Below, one piece after another: positions 63,952 to 64,000 of a stretch of DNA of 64,000 nucleotides. The stretch covers positions 107,442 through 171,441 of the forward strand of contig CAJUTV010000009.1 of NCBI GenBank assembly GCA_910589305.1, read 5' to 3'. Source of the DNA: an uncultured Lachnospira sp. GTDB taxonomy: Bacteria > Bacillota > Clostridia > Lachnospirales > Lachnospiraceae. Under the pieces are notes generated by a model. That model had not been told where the DNA came from and ran no database searches. It worked only from the letters and a program-made list of their open reading frames with translations. How positions within the stretch are numbered: the stretch's first letter is position 1; each line of letters opens with the position of its first letter. The translations under genes and the position numbers were made by a program.

Positions 63952-64000
63952 CCTCATCAAGGAAGTCCCCCACTTCAATGCTGCAAAGGCATAAGTGGGG
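63952..64000 (+). mobile_element. TTTAA-targeting small repeat, copy 11 (cut by window end)
   Basis: Starts right after TTTAA (63947-63951) with CCTCATCAAGGAAGTCCCCC, then ACTTCAATGCTGCAAAGGCA and TAAGTGGGG at the last base. The left hairpin is identical to that in the best-preserved copies. Confidence 0.85.

Overview
The window is A+T-rich DNA (about 30% G+C by eye) with the gene content of an anaerobic member of the Clostridia, most likely Lachnospiraceae or a close relative. Pointers are a glycyl-radical activase, an [FeFe]-hydrogenase-like sensor, FeoA/FeoB with the small Cys-rich FeoB companion, proteins of the DUF3793, DUF5662 and DUF6465 families, strong Shine-Dalgarno sites and frequent GTG/TTG starts. 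No genus is assigned. Nearly all of it is ordinary coding sequence; the unusual parts are a plasmid-type replication/partition block in the middle and a family of small mobile repeats spread throughout.

Left part (1-28 kb): a partial HSP90-family gene, pflA, a run with a divergent RelA/SpoT-domain protein, an AbrB/PIN toxin-antitoxin pair and gltX, a pyrophosphatase-like/Nudix fusion, a ThiE-HAD fusion, mnmA with an Rrf2 regulator, a chemotaxis receptor, a MATE exporter, an HD hydrolase, a coiled-coil protein, an O-acetylhomoserine sulfhydrylase, an acetyltransferase, a GltD-like flavoprotein, an AI-2E family membrane protein, a hybrid histidine kinase, a methyltransferase, a 58-residue zinc-ribbon protein, trpD and a FliB-like protein.

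Middle (28-37.2 kb): a tyrosine recombinase, an unrecognised 462-aa protein, a 2H phosphoesterase, an iteron array (seven copies) followed by a probable replication initiator, then parB and parA on the other strand. Upstream of parA lies a striking tandem array: 15 copies of a unit of exactly 75 bp, each carrying the palindrome TGAACTNAGTTCA. The same palindrome sits in the parA promoter. About 100 bp beyond the array is a perfect chromosome-type parS (TGTTTCACGTGAAACA). This is either the origin region of a large plasmid/chromid or a plasmid-like element integrated in the chromosome. On the + strand C is at least as common as G through this block, unlike the + strand genes on both sides.

Right part (37-64 kb): aminotransferase, nitroreductase, a SUKH-fold protein, a second MATE exporter, an iron-uptake region (DUF3793 protein, DtxR-type regulator, FeoA, FeoA, FeoB, Cys-rich peptide) whose promoters share a GTTAG-N6-CTAAY operator, a hydrogenase-like/MCP-like sensor, two cohesin-domain surface proteins, a diguanylate cyclase, a DUF6465 protein, a complete preQ1 pathway (queD-queE-folE-queC-queF), an amino-acid ABC transporter, tRNA-Gly(CCC), and thiS-thiF.

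At least eleven copies or large fragments, plus degenerate remnants, of a 120-160 bp repeat occur between genes. Every readable left end follows TTTAA, both ends carry subterminal hairpins and there is no target duplication, which is the signature of non-autonomous IS200/IS605-type elements. One copy interrupts a 114-codon gene (62239-62743), and removing exactly 160 bp restores the frame. Another sits in the loop of a terminator hairpin. No transposase is encoded in the window.
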